The notes under the pieces: model-generated
What the model saw: only the letters and a program-made list of their open reading frames with translations
The model's database searches: none
Told to the model about the DNA's origin: nothing
In this document: positions 7,033 to 15,400 of the stretch, piece after piece
How the letters are laid out: each line of letters begins with the position of its first letter
Position numbering within the stretch: position 1 is the first letter of the stretch
Source of the DNA: Mytilinidion resinicola
Lineage: Eukaryota > Ascomycota > Dothideomycetes > Mytilinidiales > Mytilinidiaceae
DNA length: 15,400 bases
Assembly (NCBI RefSeq): GCF_010093595.1
Contig: NW_022985439.1
Location: 425,778 to 441,177, forward strand
Reading direction: 5' to 3'
Program-made: the position numbers and the translations under genes

Positions 7033-10000
7033 TTAATCCTTCCTGGTTGGACGGTGCGCTGTTGCTGTCTTTCTGGGCTGTTCCGGATTCTGGCGGTGAA
7101 ACTGCTGCAGGAGTTCCTGACAGTTCGCCAAACTCTTAACCGGTTCCCATGTGTTCTCTAAGGTGCCGTATCCTTTCCACTTAATCAGGTACTCCGTTCG
7201 CTGACCGTGCTGTTAGGAATCCAGGATTTACTCGACCTTATATTTGTTATTATCGTCGACCTTTATGTCGTTTTCCAGCTTAGCGTTAGGTGGTGCGGGT
7301 TCTAGTAGCGATACGTGGAAAACCGGGTGTATTTTCATCTTATTGGGTAGCCTAAGCTTATAGTTTACTGGGCTGATAACGTCCTGTATTTCGAATAGTC
7401 CAATCTTAACATAGTCTAACTTCGTGCTTGGTTGTTTTGTCTTAATATTCTTGCGGAGTAGGTAGACTCTATCTCCCCTCTTAAAGGTTGGTGCAACACT
7501 CCGGTGTTGGTTGTGATATCTCGCTAACCTTAGCGTTAGGAATTGGATGTCCATTAAGAGCTGTTTCTGTAGCTCTTTAATGTTTTCGACTAATAGCAGT
7601 GCCCTTTAGGCCCTTGTGCTGTCGAGTCGGGGTTCTTAATACGCCTCTGGATTGAAACCATAGTTTGCAAAGAAGGGCGATACCTTTGTTGTCTCCGTAG
7701 ATGCGCTATTGTAGGCGAATTGGGCTATTAGTAGTAGCAATACCTAATTGTCCTGCCTGTAGTTAATATAGCATTGTAGGTACTGTTCTAAAGTCTGATT
7801 AAGCCTTTCCGTTTGCCCGTCCGTCTGAGGGTGAAACGCCGTGGAAAGCTTATGCTTTGTTCCTAGTTGTGTAGTAAGGGTTTGCCAGAATTTCGATGTA
7901 AAGAGCTTGTCTCGGTCTGAAATTATCTCCTAGGGTAGCCTGTAGTTGCTAACAACGTACTTTAAGAAAGCGTAGGCCAGATCTTCTGCCGTCGATGCTT
8001 CTTAGTAAGGGATGAAGTATACATATTTGGTTAGTCTGTCCGTAACTACCAATATTGCGTCGTACTTTGTGCCTGTTATGGGTTCGATGGACTGTAGTAG
8101 CTTAACTATAAAGTCCTATGCAATAGCTTCCTATGCCCTTTCCGGTGTGGAGGGACTCTTTATTAGTCTATACGGTGCGTGTCGTGCCGACTTGTTTTTC
8201 GCGTATTCGCATCCGTATACGATTCTCTCCGTCAGTTTCCGGAGTCCGGGGAAATAGAATGTCCTTGCAATTCTTTCCCGTGTCTTTTCCACTCCCTAGT
8301 GCCTGTGCACTGGTGTACTGTGGAATTCCTTAACGAGCTCTTCTCGTAAGGTCTTAGGTACAAATATCTTGTCCCGTAAGGTGATAATGCCGTCCTGGAT
8401 TTCTCCGCGTTCTTGGTTTGTAGGTTCTGGGCGCAAACTTTGCCAGTTGTAACCTGCTAAATCCCGGCTCTCTTAATCTACCTTCTGTGCTGCCTTGATT
8501 CGTCTGTACTATTCGTTGTCCTCGGACCTGTAAGCAGCTGCTGCTTGTGCATAGTTGAATTTAAGGGTTCCTGGGCTCTTTTCCCGGAGTATAGATTGTC
8601 TTTCTTTCTCGGCCCCTTCTATATAGTCCGGCCTTCTGCTAAGTGCGTCTGCACGAGCGTTTTCAGATCCCTTCCGGTACGTGATCCTGAAATCGAAGGT
8701 TCCCAGTTTTTCTAACCATCTTACTTGTCTTCTGTTCAACTCCTTAGTTATAGTAAAGTACGTTAGATTTTTATAGTCTGTATACACCTGTATTATGTGT
8801 ACTGCTCCTTTAAGGTAAACTCTCCACTAACTAAATACTTCCACTATAGCTAGCAGTTCCTTGTTGTAGACATCGTAGTTTAGCTTAGCTGGGCTCAGCT
8901 TTCGTGAGTAGAACGCTATAGGGTGCAACTTCCCTCGTTTGTCTGGTTGGTTAAGTATCGCTCCTAATGCTTTGTCCAACGCATCGCTCTTAATGGTAAC
9001 TAGTTTCTGTGGATCAAAGATTGCCAACACTGGTTTCGAAGCAAACCGTGCTTTTAGTTTATTAAATGCGCTCTGCGCTTCTAGGGTCCATCTATACTCA
9101 ATGTCCTTTCTTGTAAGTCCTGTAAGCGGCTCTGCAATTTTCGAGTAGCCCTTAATAAACTGCCTGTAATAGTTGGCTAACCCTAGGAACAACTGTAGTT
9201 CCTTTAAATTCGCGGGTTCTAGCCACTCTTGGATAGAGGACACCTTGCCTTCTTCCATCTTAATCTGTCCTGGACTGATGACGCATCCCAGGAATCCGAC
9301 CCTCTGCCTGTGGAACTCGCACTTGTCCGGGTTTGCTGCAAGGTCGTATTCCTTAAGTCTTTTAAGTACCTTTCGCACGTGTATTTTGTGTTCGCTCAGC
9401 GTTTCTAAGTACACAAGGATATCGTTGAGGTATGCCACTGCAAACCGGTCTAGGTAGCCTTTCAACGCTAAGTTAACCACTGCCTGGAACGTTGCTGGCG
9501 CGTTAGTAAGCCCAAATAGCATTACTATATACTCGAAGTGTCCGTATTAAGTTCTAAAAGCCGTCTTCCACTCTTCTCCTTCTCTTATCCTAATTAAATA
9601 GTACCCTTCGCGTAGGTCCATCTTTGTAAAGTACTTGGCCTTATGCAGTCAGTCTTTAAGTTCGGAGATTAAAGGTAATAGATAGCGGTTTTTAATCGTG
9701 ATCTTGTTTAGTTGTCTGTAGTCCACACAAAGGCGTAGCTTACCGTTTGCCTTTAGGACAAACATCACGGGGTAACCTGCGGGCGATTCCGATAGTCTAA
9801 TAAATCCTCGCTTTAGGTTCTTTTCCAGGTATTCTTCCAGCACTTCCAGCTCGTTCTGGGCTAGTGAATAGATTGGTCCGAACTGCGGTTGTTCGCCTGG
9901 TACTAGGGGAATATAGTGATCCTAAGGTTAGTGCTTTAGTAATGCATCCTGAACCTTTTCTATAAAGATTCCTTTAAATTTGTTGTATTCTTCTGGCACA

Positions 10001-10707
10001 ACTAGTGCTTTTACTGCCTTAGCTAGCTGCCGGCTGCTTAGGGGTCTGGGCCACTGTTAGCTCGCTGCCCTGTCTTCTTATTAGGCTTCCTTGCCTCTTA
10101 AGGTATCTATATTAACATCTTGTTTTTGCTCAGGCTTGTCCTGGCGCGGGGTGCCCTTTGGTCCGCTTTCCGATTAAATCCTTACTTTACTAGTCTTCTA
10201 ATCGACTTAGGGGTTATGCTGCTTTAGCTATAGTATGCCCAAGATTATATTATGTCTCGCCGTGTCGGTTATATCTATGCTAATAGTTTCTCTGTGTTCT
10301 TCAATCTGCATAACGCCTGGTCGAGTTTCCATGGTCACCTATCCGTTGCCGTGTTGCACAGGGGTGCTATCTACTGTATATAGTCTATAGGGTCTGTTTT
10401 TCTATTGCTAAGGGATCCGGTTTCTCCTAACAAAGTTATGGGATATAAAATTTCCTTGCGCGCTACTGTCCAGCAGTGCTCTCGCCGGGTTCCCACTAAT
10501 CTTAACCGATAGGATTACGTGTCTGTGGTTCTGAATAGGAATAGAGTTGGGCTGCGTCGCCGGGTTCCTTCCTTTTTCTGCGATGTAGGCTTTTCCCACC
10601 AGAATAGCGATGGTCGCGGTTCGCGTTCCTTTGCCTTTGGCTGCTCCGTAGGACCTTGTTCTTAGCTGCTCTGGCCGTCCTGTTGCTTAAGCGCCTGCTC
10701 GTTTTTT
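7033..10707 (-). pseudogene. pol: Ty3/gypsy pol of element B: protease, RT, RNase H, integrase, chromodomain
   Basis: One frame of about 1,220 codons entered by -1 frameshift from gag. Protease: Leu-Leu-Asp-Ser-Ser-Ala at 10462-10476, where the family has Asp-Ser-Gly. RT: Leu-Cys-Val-Asp-Tyr-Arg near 9720, Phe-Gly-Leu-Thr-Asn-Ala-Pro at about 9515, active site Tyr-Leu-Asn-Asp at 9421-9432 (first catalytic Asp now Asn). RNase H: about 9100-8620, with Tyr-Thr-Asp-Tyr-Lys-Asn-Leu and Ala-Asp-Ala-Leu-Ser-Arg-Arg. Integrase: zinc domain with the last Cys changed to Tyr (8203-8205); catalytic Asp, Asp and Glu apparently kept at 8113-8115, 7915-7917 and 7807-7809. Chromodomain: about 7230-7140 (Tyr-Leu-Ile-Lys-Trp-Lys-Gly-Tyr, Trp-Glu-Pro). 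About 29 stop codons, no frameshift. The stop at 7033-7035 may be natural or mutational. Confidence 0.92.
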
Positions 10708-12875
10708 AGCTGTTCTCGTGGCCAATAGTTCGCATGTTTTGTTTCGCAATATACCAGATATAAGTCCTGGTAGTATATCCGCCAGTCTTTACCCTTTCTA
10801 TATTCTATTAGGTACTAAGGGTCTAGAACTATAGTGGCTATTCCTATAAGCTCGTTTTTCTTGCCTATAATATAGTGCTCTGTTTCCTTAAACAGTACTA
10901 GTTGCGTAATAATGTGATATCTTATCCGATATAGGTACTATCCTCGATGTTTCTTGTGTGTTACGTGCTTATCGCATTCGTCCTCTACACACGATACCTA
11001 AGATATCTGTCTATAAAGTGGGTGGTTTCTATCCAGCCGTTTGTCTTCCTTATTGTGGACACCTGTTTCACCAATAGGGTGTAAAGCCCTGTAGATCTCG
11101 ATCTCGGTTTGTCTTCCGTATAGCTCTAGCGGTTCTCGCTCTAGGCCGATGCTAATTTCTCCGTCGCTGGACCAGTCTTCTGGTTCGCGATCTTCGTCAC
11201 TGTTATAGTACTCCTCACTGTCCTTAACAGGTGATTTGTTATTCTATTTCGTCCAGACGTTGCGGCTTAAGCCCTTAAATAAGTCCAACTTTACGCGGGT
11301 TTCCGTGTTAAGGGTTGGTGTTGTTGTTGTTGTTTTCGTAGCTTTGGCCATTCTTTCTCCTTCTTCTTTAACAAGTTGTCCGGTAACTCTTCCTATAGCC
11401 CTTAGGAATTGGTGACTTGCTAGTTCTTTTGGCTCTGCGCCCGCTGTGGCGTCTTTAGCCTCTTGCGCTTCTCGTCCTTTGTTAAGGTGTATAAGAATTT
11501 CTCTTGCGCTTTGCTTATACGTGGCTACAACTCTGTCGACCTGTGCTTCCGTGTCCAGTAACTCGGTTTCGCTGTTATCTAGTAGCTCGGGTACGTTGGT
11601 TCGGGGTTCTAATCGCGGTTCAATTATCTGGAACACCTTATCCGTCTCTAACGGGTAGTTAATCTCTATACTCTTAACTTCTACGTCGGCGTAGTAGTCG
11701 TCTGTAGGGTTGCTATTATACTCTTCGTTTCTTATTATAGCAATAGTACGTCCTTTTATCCTTTGCATTAGATAGTACCCTGTTACCTGCTTGTCTAACT
11801 AATAGGTAAAGCAGTTGTTGTTATAGCACGCGGTCTATAACATGGAATCGTGGCGGTCTATATTCGGTTTTGCTATAACTGCTGCTGTTCAGGTGTTCCT
11901 GGAGCACTTATTCGCAAAGTGTCCCTATTCTCCGCATAATAGGCACGCGCTGTTGCGTCTTCTTTCTTGCCTCTCTTTGTCGGTGATTGGTTTTCCCTTC
12001 TAGTTGTTGCGTTGTTTTGCAATATCGATCTCCATGCGATCTCCGTAGTCGCGATTGGTTACTCTTGGCTTTGGTCTAGCTAGTTGGGCGTAAGAACAAA
12101 GTCCTCTTTTGTCTGCCCGTTCCAGTTGTCGCTCGTGCTGTCGGCTGTCAATTCGTATTGCCATTTCCTCGAGTTTATAGAGTATTGGAGGCCTTTCGCC
12201 TCGTGCGATTTCGTTCTTAACATCTTCTTTGAGACCTCTGTAGTACTGTGCTTGCAGAGCCTTGTCTCCCTATAATAGCTTAGACGCGATTTGCATGAAT
12301 TCTAAAGTATAGCGGCTGGTTGAGCCCTTCTGCTTTAGAACTGCTATTTTCTGTTCCGCTGTCCGTTCTTTGTCGGTGTCTCCGAAGGTTATCTAAAGTG
12401 CTGACTCGAAGTATCCGTAGTCGCTAAATATGATATTGGTTTCTGGTTTCCGATTGTCTGCGTCGGCATTGCCGAGCCAGTCTGTAAGCATCGGGTTGAA
12501 CCAGTCGAACGCTTCTTTTTTTAAGAAGGTGGCTGCCATGCAGACCTTGTCCAATTCGAATTCGAGGTTGCTTTAGTTCATGCGCAGGTATAGCCTCATC
12601 TGCGTTATAAACGCTCGCAAAGCTCCTCTTTCCCCAGTAAACTCTTCGGGCTTATTTATCTTATAGCCTCTGTGGCTGACTATTTTAGTAGTAGTAAGCT
12701 CTCCTTAGACAGTCTAGAGATTCCCCTGTAGGGCCGTAATCTCTTTGTCCTTAGTGTTGCTAGCTTCTTCTAGTGTTTGTATTTATGTAAGCAACGCCTG
12801 CATGCGTGTTGCTACCTCGGTTATAGTTAGGGTTGGTCCAGCAGTCGTGCTACCCGAAGGGGTTGGTAGGGCCAT
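10662..12875 (-). pseudogene. gag: Ty3/gypsy gag of element B
   Basis: Structural polyprotein packaging the element's RNA. From ATG 12875 to TAA 10662-10664 there are 738 codons, interrupted by about 16 stops (TAA, TAG, one TGA), all explicable by transitions. Residues 80-260 hold the capsid region (Glu-Phe-Thr-Gly-Glu, then Tyr-Arg-Gly-Leu-Lys-Glu). The nucleocapsid zinc knuckle C-X2-C-X4-H-X4-C is at residues 311-324 (11904-11945). An unusually long C-terminal part follows, with two W-X2-C-X4-C-X2-H-like modules near residues 350 and 629 (first His now Tyr) and an acidic stretch between. The fragment 11768-11244 is open for 174 codons. The long tail could be a separate accessory region, but the frame is shared throughout. 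Confidence 0.85.
10701..10707 (-). promoter_or_regulatory. Probable -1 ribosomal frameshift site between gag and pol
   Basis: Minus-strand A AAA AAC sits exactly in the gag frame as X XXY YYZ (CTA AAA AAC), 37 bases before the gag stop. A -1 slip here enters the frame that encodes protease and the rest of pol. Four codons later the pol frame has TAA (10687-10689), which fits RIP of CAA. I could not define a clear downstream pseudoknot by eye. Confidence 0.65.
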
Positions 12876-12924
12876 CTTAATTAATCCCTTATATGCGACT
12901 CCTTTAATATAGCGGTGTTTAAAG
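12876..12924 (-). other. Leader between 5' LTR and gag; no clear primer-binding site
   Basis: Only 49 bases separate the 5' LTR from the gag ATG. Next to the LTR the minus strand reads CTTTAAACACCGC, which lacks the TGG expected of a tRNA primer site. No complementary stretch for self-priming was found in the LTR. RIP may have changed the site. Confidence 0.5.
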
Positions 12925-13443
12925 TGTAACAGGTTGTCTCTTTTATACCTTCTAAGTGTCTTACACTAAGGCAGGGTATAGGCAAGTTGTTGTCGGGGTG
13001 TAATAGTCTTTAAAAGGTGAGGCAATAATTAATTAAGGTTCAAGACGGGGTGGTTACTTCTAATAGGTAATATTAAAGTCTTAAGTTGAACACGAGGTTC
13101 CTATCTATGCAAAGGAGCGTCCCTATATACAAAGGCTCCCTCCCAAGAGATGCGTGGATCGCTCTGATCTCTCCCTGGATCAGTCCGATCTATAACCCAC
13201 TCTTAGATTATGCTAATCCTTAGTTCTTTCCTTCTAATCCATCACGTGACCTCTTCGTCCCGTGATTCCTATTCTTAGATCGTTCCCATCTACCAGCAGT
13301 CCGTGGGGGAATCCAGGATCCCTATCCGTCCTACGCGTGACCCTCTTGGTCCTGTGACCTGGTTCTCTGTAATTAGTCTTATCTGCTTGCTTGTCTCCGC
13401 GAGTGCCTCTGCGCTCGGGTGGTTTGTGTTACGGGTTGTAACA
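12925..13443 (-). repeat. 5' LTR of element B
   Basis: 519 bp, starting TGTAACAGG and ending GGTTGTAACA on the + strand. Aligns without gaps to 5807-6325; all differences are transitions, about 17 of them in the mutated state here. A TATATA at 13124-13129, read on the minus strand, lies about 315 bases into the LTR and may be the core promoter; TCACGTGA is at 13242-13249. Confidence 0.93.
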
Positions 13444-13448
13444 TATAT
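13444..13448. repeat. Right 5-bp target duplication (TATAT) of element B
   Basis: Matches 5802-5806. The transposase frame resumes after it with Tyr-Asn-Phe. Confidence 0.9.
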
Positions 13449-14593
13449 ATAACTTTAATAAAGCTGGCTTCTAAATAGGTATTATCTTAACTAGCGTGGT
13501 TATAACAGGCTCTAAGCGGTGCAATTATCTAAAATTAATACAGCTAGGCAATCGTAAATAGATAATAATAATCTAAGGAGTTAATACCTGTAGATAGGCT
13601 ATCCCGCTATTTATTATCTTTTCGGGTAAGTACCACCTTTTTATATAGTATAAGGGCAATAATATACTACTAGACTAGGTTATAGCAGTAAGTAATAATA
13701 GCTAGATAATAAATAAGCTTAGTATTACCTGGCTGTAGTATTTTAATAAGTATATAAAGGATCGCACTATAGGTATATATTAGCTGCTAATTATTAATAG
13801 CTATAAAAGCTACTACTTACTTAAATTTAAAGAGATTTATAAGGAGAATAATATTATTACTTTCTATATACTAGTATATTTATTACACCTACTGCAGCCG
13901 CTTAATATTAGCTGCTTTACGCCGTTAAAAAAGGTATACAGGCGCTAAATTAAGGACTTAATACGCCACTATATTAACTATATTATAAAGCTAGAGTTTT
14001 TACTAGTATTTAAAGTAGCCTTCTATAACTTAATTATAAAAAGTAATATTTGCGCAGGCTTTTAAGGCGCAGGCCTTATACTGCTTAATCTAGAGGCAGT
14101 GCTTTTAAAGCTTAATATTCGGCTTTATATACTATTGCCTCCTGCCGTAGTAGAGGCTTAATAGGAATTAAAAATACTAAGCAACGCTTATAAGCTAGGC
14201 TCTTAATTAGCTTTAATTTATAATTATATTTAAAGGCATTAAAATAGCTCGCCTATAGCAATTCTTAATGCGCTTAGCAGCCTTTCTAAAGGTGCTGCAA
14301 TAATAATATATTAAGCTATACTACTACGCGATATAGTTGCCAGCCTTTAAAAGGTAAATAAAGCCGCTATAAAGCGTAAGGCGCGTAAAAAGAAGCGGAT
14401 CTAAAGAAAAGGAACTCTAATAATAGAAGCAGGCTTTTAAATAGCTGCTTAAAGGCTTAATAAGGACGCCTAAAGTAAAAGGCAGCAAGGCAGGGCAGAT
14501 TTTAGCGGGAGCGCGCGGCGCTATAGACGCTGCGGCGAGCTAGGGCATAATATTCGTACGTGCAAAAATAATGCAGAGGTTGCTGCAGATTAG
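13449..14593 (+). pseudogene. Fot1/pogo transposase, catalytic and C-terminal part
   Basis: Continues 5311-5806 in frame. It holds the DDE catalytic domain; all three catalytic aspartates now read Asn: 13457-13459 in Asn-Phe-Asn-Lys-Ala-Gly-Phe, 13796-13798 in Leu-Ile-Ile-Asn-Ser, and 13904-13906 in Gln-Pro-Leu-Asn. Other family blocks visible are Ala-Ile-Pro-Leu-Phe-Ile-Ile-Phe, His-Leu-Leu-Gln-Pro-Leu and Ala-Gly-Phe. The end has a basic stretch (Lys-Arg-Lys-Ala-Arg-Lys-Lys-Lys-Arg at about 14366) and a Cys/His motif, Arg-Cys-Gly-Glu-Leu-Gly-His-Asn-Ile-Arg-Thr-Cys, at 14530-14566. Many TAA/TAG codons, no frameshift. The full protein would be about 546 residues, near Fot1 size. The stop at 14591 may be natural or the next one at 14609. 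Confidence 0.9.
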
Positions 14594-14655
14594 GCTATAA
14601 GTTATATATAGTTGATATCTATTAGCGTTATAAAGCAATTAACGTTTAAGGCCGG

Positions 14656-14711
14656 TTTTTATAATAAAGTAGACGGCTTGCTTAGGTAAACGGCTCGCTT
14701 ATAGAATACGT
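14656..14711 (-). repeat. Right terminal inverted repeat of pogo element
   Basis: Reverse complement of 5230-5285 with four transitions in 56 bp; followed by the TA duplication at 14712-14713. The inverted repeat starts about 45-60 bases after the transposase reading frame ends. Confidence 0.85.
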
Positions 14712-14713
14712 TA

Positions 14714-14875
14714 TATAAAACCGCTAAAAGGTATTTTAATAAAAAAACCTAAACTTACTATTTTAAGCAACTATATAACTATATAAAAAAGTTTAGTTTT
14801 TATATAAACGCTTTTAATAAAGCTAAAAGTACTAAAATTAAAGCGGCTAGCAGCGCGGAGTTATTTACCTATACT
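14714..14875. other. AT-rich spacer, no gene seen
   Basis: Flank of the main pogo element, between it and the inverted pogo 3' end. Contains a small inverted repeat, CTAAAC (about 14747) with GTTTAG (about 14791), bordered by A and T runs. No coding signal. Confidence 0.5.
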
Positions 14876-14877
14876 TA

Positions 14878-15130
14878 ACGTGTAATATAAGCGAGCCGGC
14901 TATCTAAGTAAGCTAGCTACTTTATTAACTTTTAATAGCTTTAAATATAGATTACTCTATAATACTAATAAATATTAACTTAATTTAACTTATAGTCTAT
15001 TCTATAATAACTTTCTTATTTTTTTAACACGTATAAATATTATATCCTATTTCGCCGCAGCGCTTATAGCGCGCTTACTGCTATATACTTCTACCTAGGC
15101 GCCTTCTATTTTAATATATTTTACTTTTAA
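14878..15130 (-). mobile_element. 3' end of a pogo-family copy, inverted
   Basis: Read on the minus strand this is the end of a Fot1/pogo transposase: a Cys/His motif like that of the main copy (Lys-Arg-Cys-Gly-Glu-Ile-Gly-Tyr-Asn-Ile-Tyr-Thr-Cys, about 15034-15072), the 3' tail, and the terminal repeat ending ACGT at 14878 with TA at 14876-14877. Positions 14878-15046 match the reverse complement of 4891-5059 without gaps, the differences being transitions. The upstream limit (about 15130) is a guess. Confidence 0.7.
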
Positions 15131-15159
15131 TTTATTTATTAGCTTTCTTTTAGGGCACT

Positions 15160-15225
15160 ACTAATAGCATACCCCCTTTTTACTAATCGTACACCCCTTT
15201 TTCACTAATTGTACACCCCCCCCCC
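15160..15225. repeat. Three tandem 22-bp repeats
   Basis: Units start at 15160, 15182 and 15204, each beginning ACTAAT, then a variant of CGTACACCCC and a T or C run. The last unit ends in a run of ten C (15216-15225). Base composition changes here from AT-rich to balanced. It may be the subterminal repeat of another DNA element; no partner end is in the window. Confidence 0.65.
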
Positions 15226-15313
15226 TCTTGGCGCTTCACCGCCTTCCTATTGGCTCGGATTACGGCTCCGGAGCCTCCGGGCATTCACCTATACATCACG
15301 TGACACTATACGC
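15226..15313. other. Balanced-composition sequence, no gene seen
   Basis: Moderately GC-rich, with an inverted CCAAT (ATTGG at about 15249) and TCACGTGA at 15296-15303, the same 8-mer as in the LTRs of element B. No reading frame or element motif recognised; it may be the start of less repetitive DNA. Confidence 0.4.
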
Positions 15314-15400
15314 GAGGCTGCACGAATCGGCAAGGCTGCACGCCGATTTGTATAGCCTCGCCGATTTGTATAGCCTCACGTACGAGCTCACGTACGAGCT
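15314..15400. repeat. Direct and inverted 18-bp repeats followed by a 12-bp tandem
   Basis: GCCGATTTGTATAGCCTC occurs at 15342-15359 and 15360-15377, and an inverted copy with three transitions at 15314-15331, so the segment can fold into a hairpin. A second tandem, ACGTACGAGCTC, starts at 15378 and 15390 and runs off the window, so its copy number is unknown. Confidence 0.65.

Larger units (their letters stand above)
5807..13443 (-). mobile_element. Complete Ty3/gypsy chromovirus, element B (7,637 bp)
   Basis: An LTR retrotransposon with 519-bp LTRs at both ends (TG...CA), a 5-bp target duplication, and gag and pol on the minus strand in the order protease, RT, RNase H, integrase, chromodomain (Ty3/gypsy order). 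A purine tract lies next to the left (3') LTR. Between pol and the 3' LTR is an antisense two-exon gene. The element is moderately RIP-mutated: about 45 nonsense codons in gag and pol but no frameshift outside the normal gag-pol one, and base composition is still near balance. It is a different family from element A, judging by the RT motifs. It cannot move by its own proteins. Confidence 0.93.
5230..14711 (+). mobile_element. Fot1/pogo-type DNA transposon interrupted by element B
   Basis: A Tc1/mariner-superfamily element of the fungal Fot1/pogo group. TA dinucleotides flank it (5228-5229 and 14712-14713), and terminal inverted repeats lie at 5230-5285 and 14656-14711. Without element B and one target duplication it is 1,840 bp, close to the 1.9 kb of Fot1. 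It encodes one transposase of about 546 codons (5311-5806 continued at 13449-14593) with the family's DNA-binding, DDE and C-terminal Cys/His parts. No frameshift is seen, but there are many nonsense codons, so it is an inactive RIP-mutated copy. Confidence 0.88.

Noticed and set aside
8939..9457. Plus-strand frames opposite RT and RNase H
   Set aside because: Antisense shadows of well-recognised pol domains.
11446..12275. Plus-strand frames at 11446-11658 and 12084-12275
   Set aside because: Antisense shadows of gag.
12876..12924. tRNA primer-binding site of element B
   Set aside because: No TGG-starting stretch next to the LTR and no self-priming complement found.
15160..15400. CRISPR-like array
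   Set aside because: Repeat units are contiguous without spacers and the context is eukaryotic.

Overview
This window is a nest of mobile elements, most likely from a filamentous ascomycete (Pezizomycotina) in which repeats undergo repeat-induced point mutation (RIP). Three things point there. Most stop codons in the recognisable element genes are TAA or TAG where the family has CAA, CAG or TGG. Long stretches are very AT-rich, with TpA dominant and CpA scarce. The element families (chromodomain Ty3/gypsy retrotransposons, a Fot1/pogo DNA transposon, a Zn2Cys6-type protein) are typical of fungi. I see no intact host gene, no rRNA, no convincing tRNA and no CRISPR array. The species cannot be told from this sequence.

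Layout. 1-4640: an old, heavily mutated Ty3/gypsy pol on the + strand (element A), running from upstream of the reverse transcriptase to an integrase and chromodomain, followed by a purine tract and a probable 3' LTR (to about 4860). It is split by a 1,434-bp insertion of normal base composition (2052-3485), flanked by a perfect 16-bp target duplication, of a class I do not recognise. 4860-5059: the 3' end of a pogo-family copy on +. 5230-14711: a near-complete Fot1/pogo transposon, 1,840 bp without its insertion, with 56-bp terminal inverted repeats and TA target duplications. It is itself interrupted by a complete 7,637-bp Ty3/gypsy element (element B, 5807-13443, transcribed on the minus strand) with 519-bp LTRs and a 5-bp duplication. 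14878 to about 15130: the 3' end of another pogo copy, on the minus strand. 15160-15400: two sets of short tandem repeats in sequence of ordinary composition.

Element B is the best preserved. On the minus strand it has gag (12875-10662), a textbook A AAA AAC slippery heptamer in the gag frame just before the gag stop, then a -1 frame pol (protease, RT, RNase H, integrase, chromodomain) to 7033. Between pol and the 3' LTR, on the opposite strand and convergent with pol, lies a small two-exon gene (6446-6998) for a protein with a Zn2Cys6 cluster and a charged, helix-prone region. It has a canonical intron (GTGGGT, TACTAAC, TAG), a TATA-like box and a CGG-N-CCG palindrome upstream. This antisense gene is the most interesting item in the window.

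All these genes are dead as they stand. The two LTRs of element B differ only by transitions, mostly in CpA or CpG context. The RT active site, the protease motif, one integrase zinc cysteine, one Zn2Cys6 cysteine and all three pogo catalytic aspartates carry transition changes. Relative order: element A before the 2052 insertion; the pogo element before element B.
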